From assembly GCF_963924675.1 (NCBI RefSeq), contig NC_089236.1, positions 33,007,319-33,071,318 of the forward strand: DNA of 64,000 nucleotides, in the 5' to 3' direction. Positions 22,880-35,615 of the stretch are shown one piece after another (position 1 is the stretch's first letter; each line of letters opens with the position of its first letter). A program made the position numbers and the translations under genes. The notes under the pieces were generated by a model that was not told the DNA's origin, ran no database searches, and saw only the letters and a list, made by a program, of their open reading frames with translations. The stretch is from Phocoena phocoena (taxonomy: Eukaryota; Chordata; Mammalia; Artiodactyla; Phocoenidae).

Positions 22880-23170
22880 GTTAATGTAGAAAAGTCAATC
22901 TGGGCAATTCATGGTGGACTTGGTCAGTCCAGTGTTTTCTTGGTTACTCATGGTTTGCCCTAGACACAGCACTTTATTTCTCTCTTTTCTCCTTCCCTTC
23001 ACCCACCCAGGGTGATTTTTCAGTTAATGGGCAAGGACTATGAATCATCTGGACAGCAGAGAGGACAGGGTTTTTTCCTTGATGATGCTCCTTGGTCCTA
23101 TGCTGCTGCCCTTTGGAAAGTGTCCTCTCTTCTTGCAACGTCTGCTAAGATGGCTGGAGCAAAAGTTTGG
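22880..23170 (-). repeat. Unrecognised repeat, copy 2 of an inverted pair
   Basis: The reverse complement aligns with 15255-15545. Shared landmarks are the 24-bp exact block at 22933-22956, the segment around 23005-23049, and 'aagggcag' plus 'cagcata' near 23.10-23.12 kb. A short segment near 23.14-23.16 kb is present here but absent in copy 1. Family unknown, no coding capacity. Confidence 0.75.
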
Positions 23171-23179
23171 TAGAACCTC

Positions 23180-23300
23180 TCAACAATCTTGAAAGAGTTA
23201 TCATCCTACTATGAATGGGGAAACTGAGACCCGGAGAGGTTAGGTACTTTGTACAAGGATCACATAGACATAAATGACAGAGCTTGCAGCCTTGTATAGT
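23180..23300 (+). mobile_element. MIR3-like ancient SINE fragment
   Basis: The phrases 'atgaatggggaaactgagac', 'ccggagaggttaggtacttt' and 'gacagagcttgcagcc' correspond to the common mammalian core 'gaggaaactgaggcacagag' and its downstream part. Confidence 0.65.
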
Positions 23301-24584
23301 TCAAAAAATGGAGTGAGAATGATAACTTAGAGGTAAAAAGTAGAATTTTATTTAATACATTGTCTAGCAAGCTTCTAGAGATAGCTATACTTTATTAAAT
23401 TGCACATAAAAATATGTGGGGATACTTCTTCAAGGAATAAAATGTATACGAATAGCATCAATTTATGATCACAAGAAATGGACCAAAGAGGAGTGAAAAA
23501 CCCAAGAATGATGAAAACACCTTCCATATATTCAGCATGTGTATTATTTCTATAGGTTTGGAATGAAAAGACATTGTGTAACAGTCTGTGTGCTCATCTA
23601 AAATGACAAGAGAGTAGGAGATAAAAATCTCCTAACACAAACAGCAGTTTTGTTTCCAATGACAGTGCAAAGAGCCAAGCAAAATCTACACTAGGTAGTT
23701 TAAATTACTTTCTTCAGGCTGACTTTAAGAGTGATTTGATTCCTACTTTGTGCTAGCAAAAATACACCTTTGAGCCTCTGTGTGTTTTATTCCCTTTTCC
23801 TTCATTTAAACTCACACACCCACAATCCACTCACCCTCAGACACACACACATAACCCACACAAAATATATATAGATTAAGTCTTCTCTAAATCTAATCAC
23901 AAATAATACAGTTCTAATGGGGGATGTCCAGGCATTGTGATAGGCTTATAAGGAATGATATTTTAGCTAAAAATCCTTTAAGCAGACCTTATGCCAACTG
24001 GCCTTCTTAATCAAATGCTTGACACTATAGGAGACTCATCAAATCCTCTTCATGAGTTTTTCATTAGAATAGTGAACAGACTTAATTTTTCAAGGTACTT
24101 ATTGGTTAAATTGGTTCTCATTTTGATGTTTTCCTGGGGTAAAAAAAGTAGGGGAAGTTGAATTTGATGCTGAACTGAGCCTGTAGGCATGATACTCAGT
24201 AAGTCAGACTCACTAAATGGAAACATCAGCAAGAAATCAGAGGGAGGATAAAACCTTATGGGTTGGGTATGTCTGATATATGTGCCTGGCTTGGCATAGT
24301 AAAAACAAATAAATATTCAAGAAAATAAATTTTAAAAAATTGGCCTGGGCATCAAGGAATCTAAATTTATTTTTAATTAGATTTGTGACCTCCTGTTTTC
24401 CCCATTAAATATGGAATACTTTTGCATGCCAACAGGATAAAGTTGTGAGAAAATTACTGTAAGCAGAAGTGCTTCTAAAACCTGATTTATCCTTCCTATG
24501 CCTAAAATACTTTAACATTTCTGGATGATGAAAAATTAGTAGATTAAAATATAATGTTCTGAGGGTTACTACTCTAAAAGCTCA
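23301..24584. other. Unique sequence, no gene seen
   Basis: AT-rich, only short open frames, no confident repeat. A minor CA-rich stretch lies near 23.81-23.86 kb. Confidence 0.5.
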
Positions 24585-25440
24585 TTAAAATTGATAAGAA
24601 AAACACTGAGACCCCAATATAAAAATGAGCAAAGGATATGAACAAACAGGACATACCAACAGAGATAATTAGCAAGCAAACATATGGGAAAATGTTTAAC
24701 CTTGTTAGTTACCAAAGAAATTCCAGTTAAAATACATTGTGTTAATACCGTACCATTTAAATGTGTCAAGGAAATTATATACTGGTGGATTCTACCAAAC
24801 ATTTAAAGGAGAATTAACATCAATCCTTTACAAACCCTTCTAAAAGATAGAAGAGGAGGGAACCCTTTCTTACTCATTCTATGAGGCCAGTATGACCCTG
24901 ATACCAAAACCAGACAAAAACATCACAAGAAAACTACAGACCAATATGTTTTATAAATACAGATGCAAAAATCTTCAACAAGATACTAGCAAACGAAATC
25001 CTACAACCTATAAAAATATAATACACCATGACCAAGTAGGATTTATCTAAAAAAATCATAGGTAAATATAACATACCACATTAATGCAATGAAGGGAAAA
25101 AGCAACATATCATCTCAATAGACGCAGAAAAAGCATTTGATGAAATCCAATACCCTTTCATGAAAAAAACACTCAATAAACTGAAAGTAGAAGGGAACTC
25201 CCTCAACCTAATACAGGCCATCTCTAAAAATCCAAAGCTAACATCATACTTAATGATGGAAAACTAGATCCCCCAAGATCAGGAATAATAAAAGAATATC
25301 TGCTTTTACCACATCTACTCAATATTGTACTAGAAGTACTAGTTAGAGCAAGTAGGCAAGAAAATGAAATAAAAGTAATCCAAATTGGAAAGGCTCTCTA
25401 TTCTGTTCTGTTGATCTATGTGCCTATTTTTAATGCCAAT
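24585..25440 (+). mobile_element. Rearranged ancient L1M fragments
   Basis: Three L1 pieces are joined out of order. 24585-24760 resembles the ORF2 C-terminal region ('gagcaaaggatatgaacaaa', 'gcaagcaaacatatgggaaa'). 24775-25396 is the reverse transcriptase in the same direction, including 'tctcaatagacgcagaaaaa' (motif [11 protein letters not shown]). At 25397 the sequence switches strand: 'gctctctattctgttctgtt' and 'gatctatgtgcctattttta' are antisense to a later part of ORF2. Stops are frequent throughout. Confidence 0.75.
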
Positions 25441-25985
25441 ATATGATTATATCTTTTAAATTATTTTTATATATATACAAGGAGACAAAGAACATGGACA
25501 CAGGAAACCAAGTGATTCACTAACATGGTATAATCGTTGGTATCCCACTCCTCCTCATAATTGCATTAATTATGAAGATTATGAATCAACCACAATGTTC
25601 TTTAGTATTGTGATGTCGTTATATTTAAAACATTTTGAAAATACTTGAAGGAGGATTTCTGAGTGTTCCTTTGGATATGTCTAGCATATAAAGAAAGATG
25701 TGTAGATACTCAGTCTAGAAAATGATTCTGACCAGGATCATAGCAACACTGAAAGATGTAGCCAAGTGCAGTGAGGTAGGGTGCCTACATCCTCTGCAGA
25801 GCAGCCTGGCCAAGATTGTCTCCTGGAGGTGCAGCCAGACCAGGGGGGTGAGATGTGGGCCTTCCCACTGACCAAGGCTAGGACAACAGACTGTGTACTA
25901 TGAAAAGGAAATTTATAATTACAGGAATGGTGACCTTGAGGAATGCTCCTTATATGAATCAGAGACTGGAGCACATCACTGGATC
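25441..25985. other. Unique sequence
   Basis: Nothing recognised. A moderately GC-rich 100 bp at 25.77-25.87 kb has no clear open frame or repeat identity. Confidence 0.5.
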
Positions 25986-25989
25986 TTTT

Positions 25990-26420
25990 AACAGAAGTTT
26001 TTAAGATATAACATGTTTTTACAATTTTTGATATTACAGCATATTGCATACATATTTACATATAGAAAAGTACACAATCCAAGCCTACAACTAGGTGGAT
26101 ATTTACATAAGTATAAGTTAATTTTGCCACTGCCCAGATCAAGACAGAACTTTTCTGGCAGTACCACCAGGCTCTTGGTGCCCACTCACAGTTGATAACC
26201 CAGCCAAAGGCAACAACTATCAGACCTGTATCACCATAGACTTAGGTTTGCTGCGTTTGAACTTGACAAACATGGGATTATTCAGCATGTACTCTTTTGT
26301 GCCCCCTTCTCTTGCTCAGTATTACAACTGGGAGATTCCTCCATGATATGCATGTGTCTAGAATCCATTCTGTTTCAGTGCTGTGTAGTATTGTCAATTT
26401 ACAATGTGGATTTACAATTC
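25990..26420 (-). mobile_element. L1M 3'-region fragment
   Basis: Plus-strand landmarks 'gatattacagcatattgcat', 'cccagatcaagacagaactt', 'aggcaacaactatcagacct', 'atagacttaggtttgctgcg' and 'agcatgtactcttttgtgcc' follow the antisense order of the L1M 3' region. The piece ends in 'ctgtgtagtattgtcaattt', akin to the 'gtagtattccattgtatgg' landmark. Diverged and non-coding. Confidence 0.7.
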
Positions 26421-28715
26421 CTGTAATCTGCCTCCTGCAGAATGTAGAAAGGTTAACGAATTTCCTTTTATTTAAATTTCACTCTGATGTTAAACACATG
26501 CATGATTAAATAAACTATCTTGAGAGGAGGAAGTTTAAAATAATAAAAAAAGAATTTCCCTCAGACTATTTGGTCTTGATAAGACGTCAGATGTAGTCAG
26601 CTGGAGAGCTGTTGCTTCTGAATAAATAAAATGGGCAGATGTTTGGGAAAATCTGTAGCATTGTATGATAATCCTGTGGAGAGGGTAGGCAGAACCATGA
26701 AGTAGAGGGATTGACCAGTTGGCCAAAGTGGTAAACAAGGGAAATTTGCAAGTCCAGGAGGGTTTGCAGGGAGCACACAGTGATCACACAGCCCTTTGGA
26801 GTTGTGGGTTTGAGGCACATGCAGTGTGACTCCAGTGGTCTGTTCTGTCCTATTGTACAGCCATCTTGCCTGTTTCAGGCAGAAGATTAGATTAGGTTCA
26901 AATAGAAGTGATGAGGAAAAGGTTTCATTTCAGGTTTAGCTGTCAGTAAGCTGCTGTTTTCAAACACCAGGCTTTCAGACTACAGCTAACAGACTTAGGT
27001 TGGAAAAGGAGAATCGATTCCTAAGAGCTATAAACCACATTTCAGAGCTTGCTCTGGGAGGACATCAGAGGTTAGATTATGTTAAATAGTAATAGTAGTA
27101 ATAATATTAGTGTGTAAGTCTGTTCTTATTTAATGGGGAGATTGGAGCATGTGTTTTCTGTACCTACAGCTGGTGACCTTCTCAGTGGTTCCTCTCACCT
27201 CTGCATTCTCTTCTTCTCAGAACTTGGTGTACAGAATCTTTATTTCCTAGAAAGGTAAAGTAATTGTTGACTTGTGAATCTATAGAAGCTGGCAGGTAAC
27301 CTTGTTGGCTGCTCACCAATCCAGCTTTCTACTGAAAGAGAAAATTTCTTTGTTTGTCATAACTAAACATATTAAGATGTATAGAACATATTTTGAATGT
27401 TCTAGCATAAGTTGGCACTCACTAAGGTCTGTGTGACCTTGGGGAAATTAGATCTTGGTGTCTGAGTTTCCTCAACTGTAAAACTATGATTTTAAATTGA
27501 GAACGCTAAAGTGCATGTTTAAATGCTGATATAATTTATTTCTAATTCAAGCCATGTAGAGAATCTCAAAAGAGAAAAAAAATTCCCCTTAGATGTTAGG
27601 CTTAGCCTTACAACAGCATTGACTCCAGGAACCAAACATTTGATTTTGAATAACCTTGAATTACATTCTGCTTGAATCTGGGTGCTACATTTGGAGCTCA
27701 CAATGTACCCCACTGAAGCGGCAGAGAAGAACCAGGAGGCAAAAGAACAATTACTTCTTGAAAAAGAGTGATGAGACCCTGACAATAGAGTGGTCTTTTT
27801 GGGATAGATAGAGAAAGTGCCGAATGTCAGATAACATTAGATTAATTTGAGATCCAGAGAACATTTAGGTCAGACTAACAAATTTACCTTTATTTGTGCT
27901 CTTAGCAACCTGTGTACCAGGTGTTTATTACTCTTGGACAAGAGCCTTCTGTTTATCTGGGAAGAGTTCATTGAGACATGAGTGTCCATTACGTAGGTGT
28001 GACGTTAAGTGATAGGAAGTTGGCATGCCAAGCCCATGTTGTAAGGGACCATGTTTTATGAGGAGGAAATGTTCATGATTAAGAATTTCTTAGACAAAAT
28101 TAGGCTCATGTTTAAATTATCCTGAGTTATAAGATGATCACCAGAGAAAATGTGCAGTCATCCTCCATGGAATTGTGCTTATTTCAGGCAAAATTATTCC
28201 TAATGCCCATCCCTCCTTTTAGTGTCCAATATACAGCTGTCAAGTGTTGATGCAAGGCATGAAAATTCCATTTTTCTTTTCTTCTATAAAAAACACGAAA
28301 ATCCTCCCATGCAATCTTCTAGGCTATTGTCACACAGTATGATTTATGTATTTCTTATATGTTTCTTTCTTTTCAAATCTGGAAGTATATTCTTTTGTTT
28401 TATTGGGCTATTTATTCTCTTGACATCCTTGGATGTGAGTTAATGGAACCATGATAAAAGAATAGAGAAGTAGAACAAACAAGCCTGATTGTATAGATTA
28501 GGACTGCCTGACAGATTAGGCATGGCAAGGATAGGAACAAAAGATAAAAATCACCTGATTCATGTGCACTGGGATGGTCCAAATAAACCAGTGCTTGAAG
28601 GTTTTGCTATACTGTGACTCTGAAAAATAAATGCAGGAAAGATTGGGTTATGACTGTGGGGATTAAGGAAAGATGTTTGCTTTCCTTTAAAAAAATTAAT
28701 TTTGATACATAAAAT
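26421..28715. other. Unique sequence, no gene seen
   Basis: About 2.3 kb without a recognised gene or repeat on either strand. Open frames of 60-88 codons occur in several frames but overlap one another and show no family features. Confidence 0.5.
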
Positions 28716-28719
28716 GTAA

Positions 28720-28790
28720 ATGCTTAGTCTAAGGGCCTAGCACAATGCTTTGCATTAAATGAGCATTTAATAGATATTTGTTAAAGTCAG
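28720..28790 (+). mobile_element. L2/MIR-type 3' end fragment
   Basis: 'gggcctagcacaatgctttg' followed by 'atttaatagatatttgttaa' is the common ending of ancient mammalian L2/MIR elements (compare 36.91-36.97 kb in this window). Confidence 0.6.
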
Positions 28791-28844
28791 GGAAAGGAGT
28801 TGATGCATGTGAGGCTAAGGAGATGGAGTAGGCAGACATCTATT

Positions 28845-29338
28845 AGTTTGTCTTCCCAGAAGAGTTCCCACCTCCTTTCTGGTCAGGCCCCATTCATGTG
28901 GCTAAGATTGGAGCATGCTACCATCTGACAGGTCCTGCTGGTTCTGATTGGTGTAGGGATGGAAACCCAAAGTAAAATAATCCTGGTGCCTTCTCTCCAC
29001 AGTGATTGGCCCAGAGAAGTACCCTTAACAAAATCTGAGCCAATTGGAAGGCCTCCCCAGGATTTTTCAAGTTGGAAACATGGAAAATCATGGTAAAGCT
29101 GGAAGAACGTAAGAGTGAAAACCACTGGTTTTTACTCTTCCATACTCAGGAGGAAATAAGTCTGACATGGAGAAGTCAACCCACAGATAGAAACAAGAGA
29201 GGGATAAAAGTCCTGACCACATTTGTCCCTGGTTCTAGCTGTTCCTATGGCCCAGTTTTATCCTTGGCCCTTGTGAGATTTGGTCACTTGAGCCAACCCT
29301 GCCCCCTTCACCAAAGCTCAAAGAGTCCTAACTAATAC
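28845..29338 (+). mobile_element. Ancient solo LTR, probably ERVL/MaLR class
   Basis: The run 'ggtcaggccccattcatgtg', 'gctggttctgattggtgtag', 'gccaattggaaggcctcccc', 'gcttgtgagatttggtcac'-like sequence and the ending 'agagtcctaactaatacaag' has the layout of an old mammalian LTR, with a final 'actaatacA' characteristic of the class. The exact family is uncertain. No internal coding region adjoins it. Confidence 0.55.
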
Positions 29339-31029
29339 AAGGGGCACTTAAAGTAGAAGCAGAACTGGACTGATTTAGAAGTAACTAGACTCTGAGCAAT
29401 GTGAGGTCAAGGATCATGTCTTTCATCTTTATAATCGCAGTGCGTGAAGTAGTGCTTGGTACTGTTGGTAATCAATAACTGCAGAGTCATTCCAAATACA
29501 TTTATTAAGTATCCAGGAAACATGCTAAGTGCTGGGAATAAAACAGTGAGCAAGACAATTGCAGTCCTTGTCCTTAAGAAGATTTCAATCAAGAGAGAGC
29601 ACAGACATAACTGGCAATGGTAATAAAAAGTGATGCTTGATAGAGGAGTATTTAATTAAGGTTATTGGGCAACAAATAGATAGCGTAGCTAATCTAAGCA
29701 AAGAAGGGAATTATTAACTAACGGGCTATTTCACAGAACCCAAGGGGAAGAATGCAGCCTAGCCTTAGTGAGGACAGGGACAAGAACTGGAGAGACATTG
29801 TCCACCCAGAAGTGTTCTTTCTGACTTTCCTCTCTGCTTCTCTTTATCTTTTCCCAATGACTGCTCCCCAGTCTGAGTGCTGCTCTAAAGCACAGGTCAC
29901 AGTTATAAAATTGGTCACAGCTTCCAAGAACAAACCTGTCTGAGGAAGATAATCAAACTGACCAGAATTCCTCTGAGGAGGAATATCAGGTATGAAGTAG
30001 TCCTTGGGTAAGTTGGTAGGCTGAGTGGGTGAGCCCTCAGGGCATGCTCGAGTTGCACACGCTGATTGCTGTCAGCTCTGTGCATAAAACAAGAAGAATG
30101 GGTGTGACCCAGGAGAGACAGTTAGGAAGGAGAGGGTTTAGAGAAGAGACTGAATGACCTCTCTACCCTTCACCTCATTAACAACAAAGACTACAAAAGT
30201 TAAAAGATACTCAATGACCAGATACTTGTAATGAAAATGGTGATAGAGAGCTGAGTTCTGTCTGGGTTGGAGCAAAATGAGACAGTCCATGAATAGGCAA
30301 GAGGAAGACAGCCAAGTTACACAAGTTAGTGTCCCAGCCACCTGGAGAGACTCATTCTCTTTGCTCCTATTTCATGTTGCCGGAAAAGAAACTCTGATTG
30401 GCTGATCTTGGGACTGGTCTGTCTGATAGGCATGTACAAAATGACTGTTGGGTCCACAAGGGGGTAGATGGGATAGTTAAGGGGATTCTTGTGAACTAGT
30501 CAGATGTTCTAAAAAGCATTTAATACAGGGAAGAAATGGGTGTCAAGGGAACATATAAGAGAGGTGTCTAATTCATGCTAAATATTCTTTGAATAAAAGA
30601 AGGAGTAAACTAGACTTTCTTGTATGGTTTGTCAAAAGCTGTGATATATACAGAAGGAAGACAAAGCCATGAGGCAGTCAAAGTCAAGAGTAAGAAAAAG
30701 CCATGAGGTAGGAAGAAAGTAAGTAGAATACGTGGTTACAAGAGAAGTAGAAGCTGAGACAGAGACTCCAGAGGCTTTGCTGATGTGGGGGAGGGCAGAT
30801 GATGAGATGCGACCCAGCGAGCAGACAAGCGCTGTTCCTGTTCTCCTCAAGGTCTGACTCTGTGAACGGAGGGCTATTATTCCCAAGACCTGGTAGTTTA
30901 AATGCTGGACTTGTCCTTTTTTTTCTTATTTCCTTATTTTCTCCAGTATTCTTACAAGTAACTACCATAGTTGAGATGCCCTGAGCACATTTATGTTCCT
31001 GAGAATCTGAGAGAGCTTAATAACAAAAC
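29339..31029. other. Mostly unique sequence with one weak ancient repeat
   Basis: The piece 29490-29680 ('aatacatttattaagtatcc', 'aacatgctaagtgctgggaa', 'taaaacagtgagcaagacaa') matches a widespread ancient mammalian repeat motif whose family I cannot name with certainty. The rest, including ORFs of 60-94 codons around 30.6-31.0 kb on both strands, shows no gene signature. Confidence 0.5.
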
Positions 31030-31116
31030 AAGGAAGGAAGGAAGGAAAGGAGGGAGGGAGGGAGGGAGGGAGGGAGGGAGGACGGGAGGGAAGGAGAAAG
31101 AAAGAGAGAAAGAAAT
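31030..31116. repeat. (GGAA)n/(GGGA)n polypurine tract
   Basis: GGAA units pass into about nine consecutive GGGA units (31051-31086) and then GAAA-rich sequence. The plus strand is nearly pure purine. The GGGA run fits the G-quadruplex pattern (G3 runs with 1-base loops), and mirror symmetry could allow triplex formation. Confidence 0.95.
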
Positions 31117-31639
31117 GAGCAGGATCACGGTTAGCACATACATGTTTATAATTGAGTAAGAGTTTCGTTCTCCCCTTCAACCCGGTTCCTTTCTCATAGT
31201 TTCTGTTTTCCTCTCCATCCCTACTTCTTTATTCCCTATAAATTCCCTCTCTCAGCCTCCGAATAAAAAACCTATTCTACCCATCTTTCTCCTTTCCCTT
31301 TCTATTTAGTTACACATAATGTTGTACAGATGTTCACTGGGTTGCTCAACACTCAACTTATGCAAATTTGACTTTATACAAATTATTACATAAGGCACAT
31401 AATAAAATTTTAGAGACACAGAAAATTTTGTATTATGTGTGGAAATGAAAAGTATTTTAGTGCATAGATGAATGCTAAGAAGCAAGGCCTAAAATAGCCC
31501 CTATGAGGAAAAGGGCAATTGCTCTTCCCCTTCTGCTGTCTCTTAATCCCTGCATTGATGGAGTCACACTCCTCCTCCATCTCGTTTTACTCCACTGTGG
31601 TAGGATCTGCAGTGAAGTGCTCAGAACTGGGATCCCACT
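31117..31639. other. Unique sequence
   Basis: Nothing recognised. Confidence 0.5.
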
Positions 31640-31835
31640 GCTAGGGGTGTCACATCCTTTTTTTAGCTGAGTGACCTTGGGTAAATCATATAATCTCTCT
31701 AAATCTCAATTTCCTACTCTACAAAGTAGAGATAATAAGGTTTCCTTCCTTGGAGTTGTTATAAGAAACAAATCAGATAACCTTTGCATAATGCCCAGCC
31801 TGTAATGAATATCCTTGCCTGATATTACTCACCCC
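31640..31835 (+). mobile_element. MIR SINE
   Basis: 'agctgagtgaccttgggtaa', 'atctctctaaatctcaattt', 'cctactctacaaagtagaga' and 'ttggagttgttataagaaac' give the MIR core in order, followed by 'ataatgcccagcctgtaatg' at the 3' side. Confidence 0.82.
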
Positions 31836-34800
31836 AGTAACAGGCTTCTTTCTTTCCTGACCTACAACTTAAGTCCTTTTCAACTTCTGAGTCATGAAAA
31901 AAGCATAAGAGATCAATAGCACAAACTGGGGAGCATCAATAGTAGAAAATGTGGTCCTGTGGGGCTTCAGATCAAAAACTAATCTCTTTTTTTTTTTTCG
32001 AAGTGAGTTGGATGGATCTGAATTCATACAGCGATGAAGTGAGCTGGAGGTTCCTCTAAAATGCTTTTCCAGGTGTTTGAAAGGGTTCTCAGTTCCTTCT
32101 TTGCTGATCCCTTTCTTTCATTCCAGGTTCTCCTGCATAAATAAATGTGGGGGGGAAAGCACTTAAATCAGATTTGGAGGAGGAGAAGGTGGGGAGAGTA
32201 ATAGTCAAGGTTTGTAACCTAAATATTCTCCCTATGAAAACAACTTCCTACAGAAACTCAGGTCACATGCCTTTAAACTGCAGTACAGTGGAATAAAACA
32301 GTTCTCGGCTCTTATTGAATGGGGAATTTATCGGGCTGTCTTTTAAAAAAATCCTGTGGAACCAGTGAGAGTCTCGGGAACCATGTTCATATCCATAATA
32401 ATGAAGCCAGATAAGGGTGAATGACTCAGATTCTGCCCATCAAACCATCCAAGCACCATGTGAAAAGTTTTGATAAGGCCCCAGGAAGACAGTTTATGCA
32501 GTCCATTTGTCATTGAATACGGTCTCATCCTTAGCACAACATTTTTAAACAGTTTGATTTTTAAAAAAATCAATAGTCCTAGAGTAAGAATGATATCAGG
32601 ACAACAATCTTCAATTTAATATTGAGGGCTTTTTTCACATCTCTTTTAGCTTTAAACCAACTGGCTTGTATCATAGTCTAAATTCCAACAATGACGTTCC
32701 AATGCTTCCAGATTAATTCTTTCTTACTTTTGTCATGTAACACAGGTACAGACTCTTTTCTTGCTTACCAGTGGTTTCTGACTTGACTTTTGAGCTGAGG
32801 AAACTCTTTTATCAAATAAAACCCTACTCAGAACTCAACAGCCGAAAGGAACTGCTCAGGAAGCATCTGCTATCAGGAAGATCATTGGAAAACCACTACC
32901 CTATGCTAAGAATGCTTTGTTTGACTGGCAGATTTCATAGCCAGAATAGAGAAGCAATCAAAATGTAATTTGCTCAAAGTATGGAAATTTGTTAAGTAGC
33001 ACATAAATAGAACATAATAAAATATAATAGCTACATTTATGAAAAAGTTGCATTACAGTATTATGTCTTGCCACTAGGAATAGAAATGGCTGCAGGTTCA
33101 AGACTGCATTTTCCAGTCTGCATTCTCTACTTTCCCTCAGGTGTGACGGGCTGGAGCTCTGGAACAACCCATGATAAGCAGTATGCTCTCTTGCCTCTCT
33201 CCTGAGTGAGCATCCCCCCAGTAGTTAGAATTTGTACATGTCCTAAGTCCAGGCCTTTCAATCCTGGTGACTGATTACTGGAAATGTGGTTCCAGATTAT
33301 GGCCCATCTGGAAGGAACCTCTAGCAGAGATGGTACAAAGACATTTTCCTAAACTGCTCTGACTTTGACATAAAACTGGGGAGAATGGAACTTTTCCTCA
33401 ACCCAAGGATGTTAAATCTTATTTCGTTAAAAGGAGCTTTGATCCTAGAGGCATTACTTTATAATAACAACCCCCTGTATTATTTTTGAGAAAATTAACC
33501 ATCTTTATGATGAGCTCCCATTTTCCAACTCCAGAGTGGGATCCTTGGTTTTTATAAACCTAGAGGGGAAAATTTTTCAAGTTTCTAAACAAAGTTACCC
33601 AGCAGACTAGTGGAGTAGGGCAGATACAGTAGCATGGTCCTACGTGCGCAGCACAAACCTCGATATGTCAAAGCATCAAGAATTTTTCAGAGGGTAAGAC
33701 AGTCATGATAATGTATCTTACTCTTGAACCCTTGCATCAAAAAGCTCTTTTTCCTCAGTCTTGCATTTCCTCTGCCATTGTTCCTTCAATGCAGGCAGCC
33801 ACCATCCCTCCAAGCTGCTGCTAGTCCTATCAATAAGGAAGTTTTGCTTCAGGTCTGTCTCCTCATAACCTACTCCTTTTCACTAGGGGTAGTAAGGAGT
33901 AGGGTTGTCCTGGAGCTCTGTCACAAAGGCTCATTAGGGCTGACTGTTAAATTTTCAAAATTTTTGCAAGCCACTCTTAAAAATTAAATTGTGTAAACTT
34001 AGAACTAAGCAAATTTTTTTAAACTAATAAACACTCAAAATTCAAAACTTACTAGTTATTTTACAACTACCTGTACTTTTATGCATTCATTGTATGTGTA
34101 TGGTGGAAATTTCATAGACAGTTATGCTATTTTTTGACTCTTTCCCATTCTACATTCAGCGATGTCAGGTTGGCAACTTGAAATCAATCATGGTAAGAAC
34201 ATTTATACCATGGAAATTGTTGAACACAACAAAATTAGGGCTTTCTTAATTTTCTGGATAGCTAGTTGTTAAATGTTTACCATCACATTCTTGGCAAAGA
34301 CAGTATGAATGGATGTCTATTCCTTTGCAGATGCCCAACAAAACACTGAGTTAAATTTACATGACTAGCTAGTGGGACATTTCACCATCAACTAGCTGTT
34401 TTTATAATGCTGTGAACTCCGATAGTCACAAGTGGAGTCCCTTGTTCTCTCTTTTTCACCAATGAACACTGTAAATCAGTAACAGTAAAGAATTAAGTTA
34501 GGTTTCAACAAGAAATAAAAACTACGTCAATCAACTGTGTGGGTAGCACCTTATACTGTTAGAAAAGTGGTAAAGATATGAAACTCATGAATCTATTGCG
34601 TGAATATATCAGACAGAGATGGAGAAGAAGCTATCACAAGAGGAAGGACATAAATTGTGTTGTGTGAAAGGAAAGGAATGTATTAAAAGAAAGAAATGTA
34701 CTGCATGGGTTCATAATTTGGTAATAATGTGAACTCATTAGCTAGAGTCTGGGATATTTTTGCTGGGCAGTAAACAGTTTGTCATAGGTAGAAAGAAGAC

Positions 34801-35129
34801 TTTACTGAAGTTAGAAGGGTTAGATCATAAAAGAATGATTTAGTGGACATCTAATGGTTATTATCATATGTGCTCACATTCAAAGCCAGGCCCATTTGTA
34901 TGTGGGGGGATGGATTCTTTGTGGGTGCCTTTCTGTATAGTGTCCTTCTAGGGATGGAATTGAGCGTTTCTGCTTTCCTGGAATCCAAGCTCTTCACACC
35001 TCTGAATCCCAGACAGTGTCCATCTCTGCCTAAGTCCATAATGTATCCCTATTCCCCAGTGCTTTTCTAGAATTAACTTCTTTCCTGGATGATTAATCCT
35101 AACAACATTTTCCTTGGTAGATAAGGTGT
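31836..35129. other. Unique sequence, no gene seen
   Basis: About 3.3 kb with no confident repeat or exon. Open frames reach 87 codons (33724-33987, plus) but show no recognisable domain and no codon-level signature. Confidence 0.5.
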
Positions 35130-35330
35130 GTCTGTTTCAATTAGGGCTGGGACTAGGCTGAGGCAAGTGGACTTGCTTCTGGTGCAAAATTTAAGGGGCA
35201 AGAAAAAACTTCAAAATACTTCATAATCAAGATAAATAATATTTTAATGCAATGTTTCAAGATATCAAAATTAATGCAAAAATCCATAATTTATGAAATA
35301 TCCAAATTTTAAATAATGACAGCATTATTG
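35130..35330. repeat. Possible old DNA-transposon relic
   Basis: 'gaggcaagtggacttgcttc' then 'tgcaaaatttaaggggcaag' and 'gataaataatattttaatgc' recall a common eutherian repeat I associate with DNA transposons. The family is not certain. Confidence 0.3.
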
Positions 35331-35615
35331 TTTAGTAAGAAGAGTGGGTGTTCTCACTTGTAAACCAGTCTTCCAAGTGGACAGCTCTTGTTCCCATTTT
35401 CATGTCTCTCGTGAGAATTTGCCCAGTTAGCTATTTCCTCTCTCTCCTAGATCTTCAGCTTCCTCTTAAGGAAGATTTGCTCCCCAAAGCCAACAAACTG
35501 CTTAAGTGTCAACTACCTTTAAAATAAAAACAAAGCTAAGACTGCCTCACCTCAATTGCCTTGACTCCGCTACAGCGGGCACCTCCCTGATCTTCCTTTT
35601 ACGCCAAAGTTTCTT

